A stretch of 64,000 bases of DNA from Renibacterium sp043789415 (GTDB lineage Bacteria; Actinomycetota; Actinomycetes; Actinomycetales; Micrococcaceae): assembly GCF_043789415.1 (NCBI RefSeq), contig NZ_JBDLLW010000001.1, forward strand, positions 1,922,001 to 1,986,000, read 5' to 3'. Shown one piece after another: positions 25,688-33,931 of this stretch (position 1 is the first letter of the stretch; each line of letters starts with the position of its first letter). The translations under genes were made by a program, and so were the position numbers. The notes under the pieces were generated by a model. It was not told where the DNA came from and did not search any database. It saw nothing but the letters and a program-made list of their open reading frames with translations.

Positions 25688-27076
25688 TCAGTACCGAGCG
25701 GCGTAACCGTACAAGTTCATCCCGGAGAGCCAGCTCAAGGGCGTCACCAGGATGCCCTGCTGCGGGTTGAGCGCGTGCACCACCTGGCCATTGCCGATAT
25801 AGATGGCAACGTGGGTGAAGAAGCCTGCGCCGTTGTTATTGAAGGCCAAGATGTCGCCGTAGCGCAACTGAGAAAGGGGTACCCGGACCGGCGCGTTCCA
25901 GAACTGGTCCGAACCGCCGCGGGGCAGGTTCACGCCCACCGATTGGAAGGCCGCCCAGATCAAACCCGAGCAGTCGTAGCCCACCGGGCCGGTCCCGCCC
26001 CAGACGTAGGGGCCGCCGACTTTGGACATTGCGAAGGAGACCATCCCGGCGATGTTGACTCCCGAACTCGGCGGTGTGACCGGTGGGACAACAACGGGGG
26101 GCTTCACCACGGGCGGTGGTGTGACCACCGGCGGCTGCACCACCGGCGGCGGATTGCCGGTACCGGGGTTGCTCGGGGCGGGGTCAGTTGTCCCCGGATT
26201 GCTCGTCCCCGGGTTGGGCCGGACTGGCGGGGCTGGTTGCGGCTGGTTCTTGCTGGCCTCGATGATGGCAGCCAACCGAGCTGCTTCCTTTTGCTGCTCC
26301 AGGCCGGTCACCCGGGCGTTCTCCAAGGCCGTCGTGGTGTTGTTCAGCGTGGCCAGTTGACCGATCAAGGTGCTGCGCTGTTTCTGGTTATCGCTGATCA
26401 AAGCGTTCTGAGCACTGACTTGGGCGTCTGCGGCCGCTTTGGCTGACTGGGCTTCCTGAGCGGCGTCGTCGGCTGCCTGGCGAGCTTGACCAGCCGCATC
26501 CTTGAGCGACTTCTCAGCGCTCGCCGCTGACTGGGCTTCGTCGAAGGTTTTGCTGCGGCTGGCGCCCAGCATGGAGAGCGTAGAAGCCTGGTAGAGCACA
26601 TCTGAGGAGCTGCCTGCGGAGATAAAGGACTGAACGCTCGGACTCATTCCGCCGGTCTTATAGATCGTGCTCGCCAGCTGACCGATTTGCTGCTTGGCCT
26701 TATCGGCTGATTTTGCGGCCGCGGTAGCCTTGGCCTCCGCGGCGGCGGCGGCATCCTGACGATTCTTCAGATTGACCAGAGCGGTGGAATACGCGTCATT
26801 GGTGCGCATCGAAGCGGCGATGGAAGCCTGCAGGCTGTCATTGGCGGCATCCAGAATGCTCTGGATCTTGCTCACTTCGGCCTTAGTAGCGGCCTGATTC
26901 TTCTTGGCGTCCTCAATATCCTGAACGGAAGGGATCACCGGAGTAGCCGGCTCATTCACCGGAGACAGCGGAAGCGGCTGGGCATTGGCCGGGATCGAAG
27001 CCGTTCCGGCAATCAGGGCGGTACTCGCCGCGATTGCCAGTGACATGGTCATCCAGCGTTTCACATTCGCACTCAT
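25688..27076 (-). CDS. Secreted NlpC/P60 peptidoglycan endopeptidase (RipA-like)
   Basis: 462 residues. Signal peptide about 1-32 (ending ASIPANAQ). Residues 50-250 form a long coiled coil rich in Ala, Lys and Gln, the autoinhibitory arm of RipA-like proteins. A Pro-rich linker (about 275-340, with PPVV repeats) leads to the NlpC/P60 domain with catalytic Cys369 in YDCSGLIWAAF, His422 in FFTHVAIYIG and His434 in QVVHAL. It cleaves peptidoglycan stem peptides outside the cell during division. Start ATG 27076 has GAGG 6 bp upstream. Two GTCAC motifs, 18 bp apart, lie at 27154 and 27172 upstream. Confidence 0.9.
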   Translation of the reverse strand: MSANVKRWMTMSLAIAASTALIAGTASIPANAQPLPLSPVNEPATPVIPSVQDIEDAKKNQAATKAEVSKIQSILDAANDSLQASIAASMRTNDAYSTALVNLKNRQDAAAAAEAKATAAAKSADKAKQQIGQLASTIYKTGGMSPSVQSFISAGSSSDVLYQASTLSMLGASRSKTFDEAQSAASAEKSLKDAAGQARQAADDAAQEAQSAKAAADAQVSAQNALISDNQKQRSTLIGQLATLNNTTTALENARVTGLEQQKEAARLAAIIEASKNQPQPAPPVRPNPGTSNPGTTDPAPSNPGTGNPPPVVQPPVVTPPPVVKPPVVVPPVTPPSSGVNIAGMVSFAMSKVGGPYVWGGTGPVGYDCSGLIWAAFQSVGVNLPRGGSDQFWNAPVRVPLSQLRYGDILAFNNNGAGFFTHVAIYIGNGQVVHALNPQQGILVTPLSWLSGMNLYGYAARY

Positions 27077-27214
27077 CTAAGCCTCACTAGCGATTAATGG
27101 GTGAACGCAGGCAACTGCATTCACACAGCAATCATGAGGTTACGTGGTCAAATGTCACTTTGGCAACACTAGTCACATCATTAACTTAAACAACACTGAT
27201 GTCATTTACCGGTA

Positions 27215-27231
27215 GCGACACGGCGTGTCGC
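27215..27231 (-). terminator. Hairpin downstream of the metallopeptidase gene
   Basis: Inverted repeat GCGACAC-GGC-GTGTCGC (27215-27231), 7-bp stem with a 3-base loop. In the minus direction it follows the metallopeptidase stop by about 20 bp and has an A-rich stretch before it. The plus strand shows a T run after it (27235-27242), but no plus-strand gene ends here. Confidence 0.5.
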
Positions 27232-27251
27232 AGAAATTTTTTTCAGATTTT

Positions 27252-27656
27252 CTACCCCCAACCCAGTTCGTGCAGGGTGCGGTCGTCAATGCCGAAGTGG
27301 TGCGCGATTTCGTGCACCACCGTGATGAGCACCTGGTCCACCACCTCCTCACGGCTGCGGCAGAGATCCAGGATGGCTTGCCGATAGATGCTGATCTTGT
27401 CAGGCAGGTGGCCGATGGAGGACCATTCCGTTCGCTCAGTGAGCGGAACCCCTTGATAGAGCCCCAGCAACACCAGATGGGGGTCCTCACCCGGGCGAGG
27501 CAGGTAGCGTTCCTCGACGACGATTGCAACGTTCTCGATGGAAGCGGCGAGATCTGGCGGGATCTGGGCTACGGCGTCATCAACCGCGTTCTCAAAGTCG
27601 CTCAGAGACATTTCGTAGCGGCCGAAATGCGGCATTCCGGCGAGCGGATCAGACAT
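27252..27656 (-). CDS. Small zinc metallopeptidase (DUF1025-type zincin)
   Basis: 134 residues, no signal peptide. The HEIAH motif at residues 115-119 (VVHEIAHHFGIDD) is the zincin HExxH site, followed by the downstream Asp. The length and the PDKISIYRQAIL segment match the minimal gluzincin family of small actinobacterial metallopeptidases; substrate unknown. Its start overlaps the acetyltransferase stop by 8 bp, so the two are coupled. Confidence 0.85.
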   Translation of the reverse strand: MSDPLAGMPHFGRYEMSLSDFENAVDDAVAQIPPDLAASIENVAIVVEERYLPRPGEDPHLVLLGLYQGVPLTERTEWSSIGHLPDKISIYRQAILDLCRSREEVVDQVLITVVHEIAHHFGIDDRTLHELGWG

Positions 27657-28227
27657 CGCGCAGGCCCACTGAATCGGTTTCCCAGAAGACCTCCGGGTAA
27701 ATCAACGCACCGCTGAGCGACTTCGCCTCGGGGCTGAGGTGATGGACCAGGAACGCCGGATCGGGAATCCGTGCGGAAGGTTTCACGAAACCCGCTTCAG
27801 CGCCCGGTACAAAACCGAGCCGGGGGTAAAAGCTGGGAGCCCCTTCAAGGAAAACCAGGCTGAAGCCGAGCTGAGCGGCCAGTTCGAGCCCGCGGCGGAC
27901 CAGCGCAGAGCCGATGCTCTTACCCTGGGTATCCGGACGCACCGCGAGTGGGCTGAGCACCAAGACGTGGTGCAGTTTCTCCGGTGCGTCCAGGTAACCG
28001 CGGGTGAAACCGATATGCCCCAGCACCCTTGGCTGTGACTTTTCGTTCAGGCTGCTCGCCACGAGCTCGAAGCCGCGCTCCGCCGTCCAGAGCTCTCGGA
28101 GCTTCTCGACCAAGGCGGCGACGTCGTCCCCGGACTCACCGAAGGCTTCGCTGACCAGTTCTGAGATCTCCTGATACTCCCGGGCGACTGGCGGTCTGAT
28201 CTGAAGCTCCGGCTCGGTGTTCTGCAT
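27649..28227 (-). CDS. GNAT family N-acetyltransferase
   Basis: 192 residues. GNAT core with the acetyl-CoA loop segment LSPLAVRPDTQGKSIGSALV (about 96-115) and LVFLEGAPSFYPRLGFVPG, as in YhbS-like acetyltransferases. The acceptor substrate is unknown. It lies 43 bp after the EamA permease and overlaps the metallopeptidase. Confidence 0.9.
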   Translation of the reverse strand: MQNTEPELQIRPPVAREYQEISELVSEAFGESGDDVAALVEKLRELWTAERGFELVASSLNEKSQPRVLGHIGFTRGYLDAPEKLHHVLVLSPLAVRPDTQGKSIGSALVRRGLELAAQLGFSLVFLEGAPSFYPRLGFVPGAEAGFVKPSARIPDPAFLVHHLSPEAKSLSGALIYPEVFWETDSVGLRDV

Positions 28228-28270
28228 TCCTCCAGCCTAATTCCTTCGGCCGAGGGTGGATCCAGTTGAT

Positions 28271-29227
28271 TCAGTTCAGGGTTTTCCTGGAACGGATTCT
28301 GGTCAAGGCCACTCCGCAGAGCGCGACGATGCCGCCCAGGAAACCCCAAGCGGTCGGCGTTTCATGCAACCAGGCCCAGGACATCAGTACCGTGATGGCT
28401 GGAACCAGGTAGGTGGAGGCGGCGAGTTGCCCGGCATTGGATCGTGAGAGCGCGTAGGCCCACGTGGTGAAGGCGATGGCGGTGGGAAAGACGCCGAGGT
28501 AGACCACGCCGAGACTGCTCGCCAGCGGTGCGCTGCTGACGGCCTGGACGAGTTCCCCGGAGAAGGGCAGGCAGCAGATCGCCCCGATCCCGGTGCCCAG
28601 CCAGGTGGAGTGCACCGCGCTCATGGTGCGGAGCACGGGTTTCTGGATGATCGCGCTGAGCGAGGCGAGGACTGCGGCAAGCAGGCAGAGCACGACGCCG
28701 AGCAGGTCGACATTGCTGCGCTGCCCCGAGCCCAGTGCGATCAGCGCCACTCCGGCCAAGGCAACCAGCCCGCCGATAATGAGCCAGCGGGGGAATCCTT
28801 CACGGAGGAAGATTCCGGCGAAGACGGCAATCAGAATAGGTGAGATATTGATCAACAGAGCACTGGTCCCGGCATCTAGGTGCTGCTCGGCGGTATTGAG
28901 CGCCAGGTTGTAACCGGCGAACCACATCAGCGAGTAGCTGAGGATCGCCAAGCCATTGCGCCAGTTCAGCCAGTCTTTCGGCAGATTCTTCAGGGTGGGT
29001 AGTGCGATGAAACTCAAGGCGATAGTGCCGATCAGTAGGCGGCCGAGAGTCAGGGCGCCGGGGGAGTAGTCAGCGCCGACGAGCCGGATTCCGACAAAGG
29101 CCGAAGCCCAGAGGATGAGGGTGACGGCGATCGCCAGCAGGGCTAGGCCCTGCCCGGCTCTGGGGAGTGGGTTTGGGGGGTCTAAACGGGCGGCGCTGCC
29201 CTGATTCGCGAGCTCAGCTGGTTTCAC
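28271..29227 (-). CDS. EamA family (DMT) transporter
   Basis: 318 residues from GTG 29227, about ten membrane spans arranged as two EamA repeats (first about 30-165, second about 180-310). Features of the family: VTLILWASAFVGIRLVG at the start, ALLINISPILIAVFAGIFL at the end of repeat 1 and AGQLAASTYLVPAITVLMSW in repeat 2. Such proteins usually export amino acids or other metabolites. The substrate cannot be assigned. Confidence 0.88.
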   Translation of the reverse strand: MKPAELANQGSAARLDPPNPLPRAGQGLALLAIAVTLILWASAFVGIRLVGADYSPGALTLGRLLIGTIALSFIALPTLKNLPKDWLNWRNGLAILSYSLMWFAGYNLALNTAEQHLDAGTSALLINISPILIAVFAGIFLREGFPRWLIIGGLVALAGVALIALGSGQRSNVDLLGVVLCLLAAVLASLSAIIQKPVLRTMSAVHSTWLGTGIGAICCLPFSGELVQAVSSAPLASSLGVVYLGVFPTAIAFTTWAYALSRSNAGQLAASTYLVPAITVLMSWAWLHETPTAWGFLGGIVALCGVALTRIRSRKTLN

Positions 29228-29327
29228 TAGTTCAAATTAGCTCATGATGACTACCGGGACTGGCGGTTTCCGGACAGTTTATGTCCGCGTTCTTTGGTGG
29301 CTCGGAGGAGTTCTTATCCGGCTGGTT

Positions 29328-29356
29328 TTGTGGATTCTGTGATTAGGCCCTATAGT
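29328..29356 (+). promoter_or_regulatory. Promoter of the tRNA cluster
   Basis: TTGTGG (29328-29333), 17-bp spacer, TATAGT (29351-29356). The -10 is five of six to consensus and the spacing ideal. It lies 60 bp before tRNA-Glu and probably drives all three tRNAs. Confidence 0.7.
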
Positions 29357-29415
29357 TTTATAGGTCCACTTCGGGAAGAGTTCGGGTTACGCCGGCCGTC
29401 CAGGATGTGTCCGAT

Positions 29416-29488
29416 GCCCCCATCGTCTAGCGGCCTAGGACACCGCCCTTTCACGGCGGCGGCACGGGTTCGAATCCCGTTGGGGGTA
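29416..29488 (+). tRNA. tRNA-Glu (anticodon TTC)
   Basis: 73 nt. Acceptor GCCCCCA (29416-29422) pairs with TGGGGGT (29481-29487); anticodon stem CCGCC/GGCGG encloses CTTTCAC, anticodon TTC. T-arm ACGGGTTCGAATCCCGT is complete. No encoded CCA end. Confidence 0.97.
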
Positions 29489-29534
29489 CGTAGGAGAAAT
29501 GGCTGGTAAGCTGTAACTCTTGCAAAAAAAGCAA

Positions 29535-29608
29535 GGCCCTGTAGCGCAGTTGGTTAGCGCGCCGCCCTGTCACGGCGGAGGTCGCGGGTTCAAGTCCCGT
29601 CAGGGTCG
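29535..29608 (+). tRNA. tRNA-Asp (anticodon GTC)
   Basis: 74 nt. Acceptor GGCCCTG (29535-29541) pairs with CAGGGTC (29601-29607) with one G-U pair; the anticodon loop CTGTCAC gives GTC. T-arm GCGGGTTCAAGTCCCGT. No encoded CCA. Confidence 0.97.
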
Positions 29609-29657
29609 CTAGGTTCCTTCAATGGGATCCGGTGCGCTGTTGATATTTAGGCACCAA

Positions 29658-29733
29658 GGCTCTGTAGCTCAGTTGGTAGAGCGTTCGACTGAAAATCGAA
29701 AGGTCACCGGATCGACGCCGGTCGGAGCCACCA
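29658..29733 (+). tRNA. tRNA-Phe (anticodon GAA)
   Basis: 76 nt with encoded CCA (29731-29733), unlike its two neighbours. Acceptor GGCTCTG (29658-29664) pairs with CGGAGCC (29723-29729); anticodon loop CTGAAAA gives GAA. The last tRNA of the cluster; the sequence beyond becomes AT-richer and accessory in content. Confidence 0.97.
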
Positions 29734-29738
29734 CTACG

Positions 29739-29782
29739 AAATCCCCGGATAATCGGAAATTACCCCGATTTTCCGGGGATTT
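29739..29782 (+). terminator. Terminator of the tRNA cluster
   Basis: Stem AAATCCCCGGA (29739-29749) with TCCGGGGATTT (29772-29782) and an inner stem AATCGG/CCGATT, followed by T-rich sequence. An intrinsic terminator just after tRNA-Phe. Confidence 0.88.
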
Positions 29783-29860
29783 TATGTTTAAAATACCCAT
29801 CAGAACTCCCGAAACGCCCTGGATTTTTTTTGCGTTTCCCTCATCGACTCGAAGGATGAG

Positions 29861-30844
29861 TTATCGGCGCAGAGTATCGGAGGGGTACTCGCTGAACGCC
29901 CGGTAGTAAGCGGCCGCGAACCTTCCGAGATTTTTGAATCCCCACTTCATCGCGACCTCGGTCACGGAGACCTCCTCGGGGGAGCCGAGAGTGAGAGCCC
30001 GGTGAATGTTCTTCAGCCGGATCTGCTGAAGCTTTGCCAGCGGGCCCATTCCGAATTCGTGGACAAATTGAATCTGCAGAGTACGGACCGAGATGCCGAC
30101 CAGCGAAGCAAGCTCCGGAATGCTCCATGAACGGCGGGGGTCGCTCTGCATGGCATGAAGCGCGTTGTGGAGCGTGCGGGGCAAGTTTCGCAACGACGAA
30201 CCGTGCTGAGCCGTGGCATTGCTGTTCGGCTGGGCGTGTATGAGGCTTGCAATAACCATTTGCTCGGCCTGCACGGACAACAGCGGAGTGCGGAAGAGCG
30301 AATCAGGACCATCCAGATCTATCATGAGCACTCGAATCAGCCGCAGCCAGCTTCTAATTGCAGGGTCGACCAGATCCATTGTGGGGTTGAACCGCAGATC
30401 CTTGCTCTGCTCCTCGGGAGCGAGTCTGCTGCTAAAAGATTCTAAGGAGCGGCAGGGGACATTGATTAGTAAGGCATCCATGGAGTCCGGTTTGGTGAAC
30501 GTGGCGTCCATCCCCGGTGAAATCACTATTCCGGGCATGGTTGCAGCGGTAGATCGTCTGTCCTGACCCTGTTCCTTGGAAATCGCGTTGAGAGGAATTC
30601 CGATGAAGACCCGATCGAGGGAAGTGTCAGGCTGCAAGGAAATATTGCCGCTGTATTTGATGTGGCTGAGTTGAACTGCTTCGAGGTCAACGTGGGTTAC
30701 CCGGAGTTCCTGGTCATTTGTAGCCAGGCCGAAGGTCAAGGCCTTGAGGCTGAATTGGCTGGCAAGCAACTCCATGGTGGATTGCGGGCCTACCGTCGAG
30801 CCAACCGCAGAAAGTGAAAGCAAATTCATTATGGTAGTCAGCAT
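29861..30844 (-). CDS. AraC family transcriptional regulator
   Basis: 327 residues. N-terminal ligand-sensing half (about 40-210) of the AraC_binding_2 type, then a C-terminal double helix-turn-helix (about 228-327) with IPELASLVGISVRTLQIQF and VTEVAMKWGFKNLGRFAAAY, the latter being the family's conserved second HTH with the Phe-Ala-Tyr-Tyr-Arg end. Reads towards the tRNA cluster and away from the secreted-protein genes. GC content is lower than in the flanking core genes. Target unknown. Confidence 0.9.
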   Translation of the reverse strand: MLTTIMNLLSLSAVGSTVGPQSTMELLASQFSLKALTFGLATNDQELRVTHVDLEAVQLSHIKYSGNISLQPDTSLDRVFIGIPLNAISKEQGQDRRSTAATMPGIVISPGMDATFTKPDSMDALLINVPCRSLESFSSRLAPEEQSKDLRFNPTMDLVDPAIRSWLRLIRVLMIDLDGPDSLFRTPLLSVQAEQMVIASLIHAQPNSNATAQHGSSLRNLPRTLHNALHAMQSDPRRSWSIPELASLVGISVRTLQIQFVHEFGMGPLAKLQQIRLKNIHRALTLGSPEEVSVTEVAMKWGFKNLGRFAAAYYRAFSEYPSDTLRR

Positions 30845-31246
30845 GTTTTGGATGTTCCTACCAGAATCTGATTTTTAGCTGACTCTCAACTGGGAGTTTG
30901 CTGTGGGCGGTTTCAGCAAATTATTTAAGTTGAAGATAAAACTTAATCAACATGAGACCCCTCACCGATGGAGCATTTTTGCAATCTGTCAAGATGCACT
31001 TCGCCGAAAACGTTATTTCAGAGACGATGAGGAATTTTGCCCTGTCGCCTGGAGGAAGGGTGCTGAAAGGATTCATAAGAGTGAGGGGCCGTAAGAGTTT
31101 GCGTTAATTGGCCATTGGATTCGTTTTTCGACCGCTAACCGAATTAGATCAATAGATTCTGCTTATGGTTCAAGCATGTGCACAGCTAGAACAAAGCAAG
31201 CACATAGTAATTAAAAATTTGTGTTCGGCATTTTGTGAGGAGAGAT
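30845..31246. other. AT-rich gene-free stretch
   Basis: About 400 bp between the divergent AraC regulator and the first beta/gamma-crystallin-like gene. It has no convincing gene; a 63-codon plus-strand frame at 30903-31094 has no ribosome site or recognisable product. Probably holds the promoters of both flanking genes. No clear -35/-10 pair or long dyad was seen. Confidence 0.5.
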
Positions 31247-31582
31247 ATGAAGAAGATGAAGAAAGGTTTAGTTGCTGCGGTAACTATCTCGATCATTGCA
31301 CTCGGCTCTTTGATTCCGGCCAGTAGCGCTAACGCAATAAATTCGGTTCCGTGCGACAGTGACGGTTTCCTGCTATTCAATATTGATTTCCAGTACAATG
31401 TCTGTTTTGCTAATTCCGGAGCTAAGGCCTGGGGTTCAGGGATGTGGGTTAGCCGAATATTAACAGGCAACAACGACGTTAACTGGTGGGCAGACGATGG
31501 AAAGCATTTCCTTCCTCGTTGGAATGACCTCCGCTTCCCCACCGTGAGAACCGTAAGGATCTATTCTTTCGAGATCATCTGA
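31247..31582 (+). CDS. Secreted beta/gamma-crystallin-like small protein (copy 1)
   Basis: 111 residues from ATG 31247 with AGGAG upstream. Signal peptide about 1-26 (ending SSANA). The mature part holds VCFANSG, a spacer, then GNNDVNWWADDGKHFLPRW and a Phe-Pro-Thr-Val end, the pattern of small Streptomyces-type beta/gamma-crystallin secreted proteins; Cys pairs near the N-terminus may form a disulfide. Related proteins include killer-toxin-like and metalloprotease-inhibitor-like members, but no activity can be assigned. The next gene, 96 bp on, is a paralogue. Confidence 0.68.
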   Translation: MKKMKKGLVAAVTISIIALGSLIPASSANAINSVPCDSDGFLLFNIDFQYNVCFANSGAKAWGSGMWVSRILTGNNDVNWWADDGKHFLPRWNDLRFPTVRTVRIYSFEII

Positions 31583-31678
31583 GGTGTTCCTTACGGAGAA
31601 CTTGAATCTAAAGTTCTCTGGCGCCTCATCCCTTGGCCTATTTTTGTAAAATTTTAATAGAATCCTGGAGAAAAATTT

Positions 31679-32032
31679 ATGAAAAGCATCAAAGGACGTG
31701 CTATTGCTGTAGCTACCGCAGCCGTGATTGCTGGCGGCGCGATGATCTTTCCGGCTACCAGCGCGCAGGCGACGAACTGGACAGCTTGTAACGAACCCGG
31801 ACTCGTTGAGCTGGTACGTGACAGCGGCAGAAAAGATTGCCTCGCCAACCGGGGGGACATAACTTTTGGCAGTCTGCCTACGGATAGATACTGGGTTCGG
31901 TCTATTGCCTCGGGCAATAACGACATAAATTGGGCGAGCATGGATCAGAAATGGAACTTCCTTCCGCGTTGGTACATTATTGACTTCCCCACCGTTGGCA
32001 CTGTCCAGCTGTATGGGATTCGTATTCTCTAA
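31679..32032 (+). CDS. Secreted beta/gamma-crystallin-like small protein (copy 2)
   Basis: 117 residues, ATG 31679, GGAG about 8 bp upstream. Signal peptide about 1-32 (ending SAQATN). The body repeats the layout of copy 1: a first Cys near TNWTACNEPG, DCLANRG, then SGNNDINWASMDQKWNFLPR and FPTVGTVQLYGIRIL. Sequence identity with copy 1 is moderate, mostly in the GNND(V/I)NW and (F)LPRW blocks, so this is an old duplication. It ends before a strong terminator at 32066. Confidence 0.68.
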   Translation: MKSIKGRAIAVATAAVIAGGAMIFPATSAQATNWTACNEPGLVELVRDSGRKDCLANRGDITFGSLPTDRYWVRSIASGNNDINWASMDQKWNFLPRWYIIDFPTVGTVQLYGIRIL

Positions 32033-32065
32033 GAAACAACGAGAGCGCAGAAACTGAAGTTGCGA

Positions 32066-32107
32066 GCAGGGTGCTTATTCCTACTTTTGAAGAAATAAGC
32101 ACCCTGC
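32066..32107 (+). terminator. Stem-loop terminator after the crystallin-like pair
   Basis: 14-bp perfect stem GCAGGGTGCTTATT (32066-32079) with AATAAGCACCCTGC (32094-32107), 14-base loop. Confidence 0.8.
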
Positions 32108-32159
32108 GCATTTCCTGGTTTAAAGGTCATTGACATCAAATAGATTTTGAGGAATTTGT

Positions 32160-33140
32160 ATGCCTGTTGTGCGTTCTATGACGGTTATTACGGTGCTCGC
32201 ATTGAGTTTTGGCTTAGCTGCTTGCGGTGCTAGTAGCGAGTCACCTCCGACTGGTGCTACTTCTCACGGGTTGGACTATAAGAATTCTCCATTGGGTTTA
32301 TTCCTAGATAGCGCAATGGCAGGTAATCGATCTCCTGAGCAGTTAAAGGAAGCTCTTTCTGATTACAATCATCAAATCCAGCAGGTGACCATGAAGTGCA
32401 TGAACGATCTGGGTATGGATAATCCACCCGGCAGTTCATCTGATGCTTCTGGTCAGAATAATTCTGGACAAGTTTCTAGTGACACTCCGCTGAATCTCGA
32501 TGATCCCGAATGGGTTTCTCAGCACGGTTACGGAATTGTGGAGCGTTATCGCGTGGGTGGGGCGGAGGATCCGAATCAGAACTTCGAACAAATTATCGCT
32601 GTCGCGGATAAGCCTTATTACCTAGCGTTGTATGGTCCTCTTTTCTTCGTGAAAGACCCCGACAAGGTCACTTATGACTGGAAAGAGGGCGGCTGTAACG
32701 GCAAGGCGAAGCATGAGGTGAAGCCCGTGAACCTCTTGGAGCTACCGCAATTTTCAGGATTAAATAAGCAGATTGAAGATTTCTGGGCTACTCAGGAATC
32801 TTCTCCGGCCTACAACACCCTGTATCAAGGTTGGTCGAGCTGCATGGCTAAGGCCGGCTTCCCGGGGTTGGTGAAACAGGCCGATGCCTCACCGAGCATC
32901 TTCGCGAAGGTCAAAGCTCTCTACGCGAAGAACACACACCTCGACGCGAAAACCGATCCAGAGCTGGCGAAGCTCAGTCAAGAAGAGATCAGACTTGCTA
33001 CTCAGGATCTGCGCTGCCAGCAGCGCAGTGACTACAAAAAGCAGGCTCTTAAGATCCGTTTCAGCTTGGAACAGAAGTTCATCGACGGACACCATGCAGA
33101 ACTCCAAGCTCTTAAAACCGTGGGCTTGAAGAACAGCTGA
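32160..33140 (+). CDS. Secreted lipoprotein, function unknown
   Basis: 326 residues. The N-terminus ends in a lipobox LAAC (about residue 22), so the protein should be lipid-anchored on the outer face of the membrane. The mature part is Ser/Gln-rich at first, then has Trp and Cys residues (DWKEGGCNGKAKHEV, GWSSCMAKAGFPG, LRCQQRSDYKKQ), suggesting a mainly helical extracellular fold with possible disulfides. It does not resemble a known binding-protein family. It stands alone between two terminators. Confidence 0.72.
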   Translation: MPVVRSMTVITVLALSFGLAACGASSESPPTGATSHGLDYKNSPLGLFLDSAMAGNRSPEQLKEALSDYNHQIQQVTMKCMNDLGMDNPPGSSSDASGQNNSGQVSSDTPLNLDDPEWVSQHGYGIVERYRVGGAEDPNQNFEQIIAVADKPYYLALYGPLFFVKDPDKVTYDWKEGGCNGKAKHEVKPVNLLELPQFSGLNKQIEDFWATQESSPAYNTLYQGWSSCMAKAGFPGLVKQADASPSIFAKVKALYAKNTHLDAKTDPELAKLSQEEIRLATQDLRCQQRSDYKKQALKIRFSLEQKFIDGHHAELQALKTVGLKNS

Positions 33141-33162
33141 GCACGCATTCATCGCTCCTGAG

Positions 33163-33213
33163 GATGGAGCCCGCTTCGCGGATCGAGAGTCTCGGAAGCG
33201 GGCTCCATCTTTT
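33163..33213 (+). terminator. Intrinsic terminator after the lipoprotein gene
   Basis: 15-bp perfect stem GATGGAGCCCGCTTC (33163-33177) with GAAGCGGGCTCCATC (33195-33209), followed by TTTT. A textbook intrinsic terminator. Confidence 0.93.
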
Positions 33214-33518
33214 AACGCATACGACGTCATTTATCGGGTGCTTCCGCAATTTACTTGCTCCGATGGAGGGGCAGGTGGCATCGCCTGAACACCAGCCAGC
33301 TAGTTGACCGACAAGTGGGCAATGACGAGTGAAAAGGCGCTATGCGAGTAGTTTCACATAACAGCTTCGCCGCCTAGGTATCCGGCCTCGACCGATAGCT
33401 CGGCAGCGTCGAGTAGCACTAGGTCGACTGCCGCCTCGGTTGGCAGATCGCTGCGCAAGCGAGTGCATCAGCTCGTCCCTAAGGTAACTTGTCCGCCCAT
33501 TAGTGTGGTGTGTGATCC
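33214..33518. other. Gene-free stretch before the LamG remnant
   Basis: About 300 bp with no supported gene. The minus strand shows a short stretch that could be coding (around 33343-33440, ending SVEAGYLGGEAVM before a stop), but stops occur in all longer frames and no start is evident. It may be debris of a degraded gene. Confidence 0.4.
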
Positions 33519-33737
33519 ATGGGGAAGCCCGCTGATCGCGGTCAGGTGGTTGTGCCGGAGCAAGGGTCTTCGCCTTTCAGGGCTGGAACTCGCAATTTGT
33601 ATTCACGGTTTGACGGTGCAATCAGGAAAATTGCGATCTGGAACTCGGAGCTCAGCGCAGTTCAGATTGCGAAACACACCTCAGCGATGAACCCAGTCCG
33701 GCACCGTTCTCCTGGAACATGTCGATGCTGCTAGGTC
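33519..33737 (+). pseudogene. Remnant of a LamG-like (laminin G / concanavalin) domain gene
   Basis: The frame at 33519 ends with FDGAIRKIAIWNSELSAVQI, which matches the terminal strand of LamG/concanavalin-like domains (form: D-x-(V/I)-A-I-W-x-x-x-L-S-A-x-Q-I). Only the last 30 or so residues of the domain remain, and there is no beginning and no matching frame upstream, so this is the leftover of a larger surface protein gene. Confidence 0.5.
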
Positions 33738-33864
33738 GTTCAGACGATCGCGCTTTATTGCAGACCCGCTCTTTGTTTGGCTTCGCCCAGCTCTGCAGGG
33801 GAGGGATGGATGCGTCACCTTGATGGGAGCGCGCTAGGACGGTTTGGTTAGTGCCGCTTGTCTG

Positions 33865-33907
33865 TTGCCTTGTGGGGAAAGTAATGAAATAATAAGTGCA
33901 CTTATTA
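33865..33907 (+). promoter_or_regulatory. Promoter with an 18-bp palindromic operator
   Basis: TTGCCT (33865-33870), 17-bp spacer, AATAAT (33888-33893, five of six to consensus). The perfect 18-bp palindrome TAATAAGTGCACTTATTA (33890-33907) covers the -10 and the transcription start. Its symmetry and place suggest it is the operator of the MarR-family gene 450 bp downstream, which would repress this operon. Confidence 0.75.
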
Positions 33908-33931
33908 CTTTTAGCTCTAGGAGTGGTTGTC

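Noticed and set aside
27077..27214. Possible c-di-AMP (ydaO-type) riboswitch in the NlpC/P60 leader
   Set aside because: The conserved core of this riboswitch was not found in the leader.
30903..31094. 63-codon plus frame between the AraC and crystallin-like genes
   Set aside because: No ribosome site, no family, and lies in an AT-rich control region.
33343..33440. Minus-strand stretch ending SVEAGYLGGEAVM
   Set aside because: Too short, without a start or a recognised family; possible debris only.
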